Of a stretch of 24,038 nucleotides of DNA, positions 22,966-24,038 are shown piece after piece; the stretch's first letter is position 1, and each line of letters begins with the position of its first letter. The translations under genes were made by a program, and so were the position numbers. The notes under the pieces were generated by a model. That model did no database searches and was not told where the DNA came from. It was given only the letters and a program-made list of their open reading frames with translations. Source of the stretch: CAZGQY01 sp964528035 (GTDB lineage Bacteria > Pseudomonadota > Gammaproteobacteria > Methylococcales > UBA1147); contig CAZGQY010000043.1 in assembly GCA_964528035.1 (NCBI GenBank), forward strand, positions 1 through 24,038. The letters run 5' to 3'.

Positions 22966-23991
22966 TTACAGTCTATTTCCTAATCGCGAATCCCATCCGG
23001 GAAACAGCTTATCTGCATCGGCAGGAAAAGATTCAAACGCGCGGGCAAACTCTACATGGTCTTGCGCAAATTCAACAGGGTCTGCGCCTGACCTCCAGCA
23101 TTGTTCTGCCTGGCGCAGAGATATTGCTCCAGCCGTTGCTCCATCGATATGCCCGTAGACCCCACCTCCAGCAGTCATTATCAGATTGGAATGTCCCAGG
23201 TTATTAAAGAAATCAGGAGCTCTGAGTGCATTCATGCCTCCGGATATGATTGGCGTTGTGGGTTTCATACCGTGCCAATTCTGATGGAAATAGGGGCCGC
23301 AGGCTGTACCACTTTCTAACATATAAGCAATATTCCGGTCGTCTTTTTTGCCTTCCATTTTTCCAAAACCCATGGTGCCGGTATGTATACCGGATGTACC
23401 TTGGAGCCTCGCCATCTTACAATGAGCAAATGTAGAATAACCGCGTTTTGATTGCAACGAAGTTACAGCGCCATGACCCGCTCGATGGTAGTGCAGAAAA
23501 TGATTCGAAAAGTTCTTGCGTACCGTGGTTACGGCAGCGGGTCCGGCTACGTAGCCGTCGACCATAAAGGCAACATGAGAAGCATTTTCGCCAAAAGTTT
23601 CGATTATATATTCGCCTCGGGCGATACACTCGTCGTGGTCGTCGGCTGTTATGTTTGCTGAAAATAACTTTGCCTGACCGGTTTCGTGCTGAGCTCTCTG
23701 CATTGATTCAGCAACTAAGGTAATGGTTTCCTTAAAAGGTGCGAAAGGCTGATTACCCTGGGGTTCGTCATTTTTGATGAAGTCTCCACCCAACCAGAAT
23801 TCGTAGCATGCATCAGCGAAAGGTTGTGGTTTCAGGCCTAATTTTGGTTTTACAATGGCTCCGACGATGAAGCCACCATTAGTTGTCGGTCGATCCAATA
23901 CACGCCACTGGGCAGATTGGGATAAGCAGTTTTTAGTGTTAGACAGGTAGTGGCGGGATTGCCGGGTTCTCCTAAAACTGGCCGGAGACAT
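22966..23991 (-). CDS. cbbM: RuBisCO form II large subunit, N-terminal domain missing
   Basis: Form II RuBisCO fixes CO2 onto ribulose bisphosphate. Only the C-terminal barrel is encoded. Counted from ATG 23991, Lys48, Lys73 (carbamylated), Asp75, Glu76, His169 (HYHRAGH) and loop-6 Lys211 match Rhodospirillum rubrum K166, K191, D193, E194, H287 and K329 with a constant offset of 118. So the barrel is colinear and intact to the usual end (PGWDSRLG). RuBisCO similarity starts only at WRVLDRP (residue 29), equal to about residue 147. The preceding ~28 residues are unrelated and a TGA stop lies directly before the ATG. Residues E48 and N111 of R. rubrum, which complete the neighbour's active site, are therefore absent. 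As written it would be inactive. Confidence 0.9.
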   Translation of the reverse strand: MSPASFRRTRQSRHYLSNTKNCLSQSAQWRVLDRPTTNGGFIVGAIVKPKLGLKPQPFADACYEFWLGGDFIKNDEPQGNQPFAPFKETITLVAESMQRAQHETGQAKLFSANITADDHDECIARGEYIIETFGENASHVAFMVDGYVAGPAAVTTVRKNFSNHFLHYHRAGHGAVTSLQSKRGYSTFAHCKMARLQGTSGIHTGTMGFGKMEGKKDDRNIAYMLESGTACGPYFHQNWHGMKPTTPIISGGMNALRAPDFFNNLGHSNLIMTAGGGVYGHIDGATAGAISLRQAEQCWRSGADPVEFAQDHVEFARAFESFPADADKLFPGWDSRLGNRL

Positions 23992-24038
23992 TCATTGGTG
24001 CACGCGTCTGCATCGTTGTCATTTCCATCATCACATTC
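23850..24038 (-). CDS. Fragment of a Cys-rich, fibrinogen-like secreted protein
   Basis: In the frame starting at the window edge the minus strand reads ECDDGNDNDADACTNEC, then a linker, then CLTLKTAYPNLPSGVYWID. The first part is the DUF4215-type Cys-rich motif seen in large secreted proteins of myxobacteria and some other bacteria. The second resembles the start of a fibrinogen-like domain ('sGvYwid'). Neither belongs to RuBisCO. After WIDR the frame runs into RuBisCO DNA in another frame and stops at 23850-23852. The gene's 5' end is outside the window. The similarity ends inside the cbbM junction, so this is a broken or misjoined gene. Confidence 0.55.
   Translation of the reverse strand, partial: ECDDGNDNDADACTNECLRPVLGEPGNPATTCLTLKTAYPNLPSGVYWIDRQLMVASSSEPL

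Overview
The window looks like a chromosomal segment of an autotrophic gammaproteobacterium of moderate GC (mid-40s % by eye). The evidence is a set of Calvin-cycle genes (form II RuBisCO, GAPDH, transketolase, phosphoribulokinase, Calvin-type class II aldolase) together with typical gammaproteobacterial envelope genes (LpoB, YcfL, PBP4). A sulfur-oxidising or related lineage would fit, but nothing here fixes the genus. I see no rRNA, tRNA, CRISPR array or phage genes.

Layout. 1-6800: a small DUF6489 protein, an alpha/beta hydrolase convergent with and overlapping a PBP4-type carboxypeptidase (dacB), an orphan PrpF-family isomerase, a rubredoxin plus rubredoxin reductase pair, and a secreted trypsin-like protease. 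7143-10767: four plus-strand envelope genes (COG3014 lipoprotein, YcfL-like lipoprotein, LpoB-like lipoprotein, and a secreted protein that looks CsgG/LpoB-like), probably a module controlling peptidoglycan synthesis. 10800-15423: fba, prk and tkt, all on the minus strand (order tkt>prk>fba). 15424-16488: about 1 kb with no convincing gene. 16489-19858: a DsbA-family (COG3531-like) protein, a DUF2380 protein, a membrane-anchored coiled-coil protein with six exact 30-residue repeats, and a small two-TM protein. 20207-24038: pyk, gap and a cbbM whose 5' third is missing, all on the minus strand. gap and pyk abut with no pgk between them.

The most interesting points are: (1) a family of ~156-158 bp palindromic MITE-like elements, three copies, each flanked by YTTAG direct repeats. 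One copy has rewritten the C-terminus of the DUF2380 gene in a way that can be reconstructed; another carries the tkt stop codon in its flank. (2) cbbM joins within ~24 bp to an unrelated fragment with a Cys-rich DUF4215-like and fibrinogen-like signature, either a real rearrangement or an assembly chimera. (3) The six-unit 30-residue repeat protein sits next to DUF2380. (4) There are several unexplained short repeats and operator-like palindromes in the intergenic regions.

Functional calls rest on reading the translated sequence and remembered family motifs. No searches were run.
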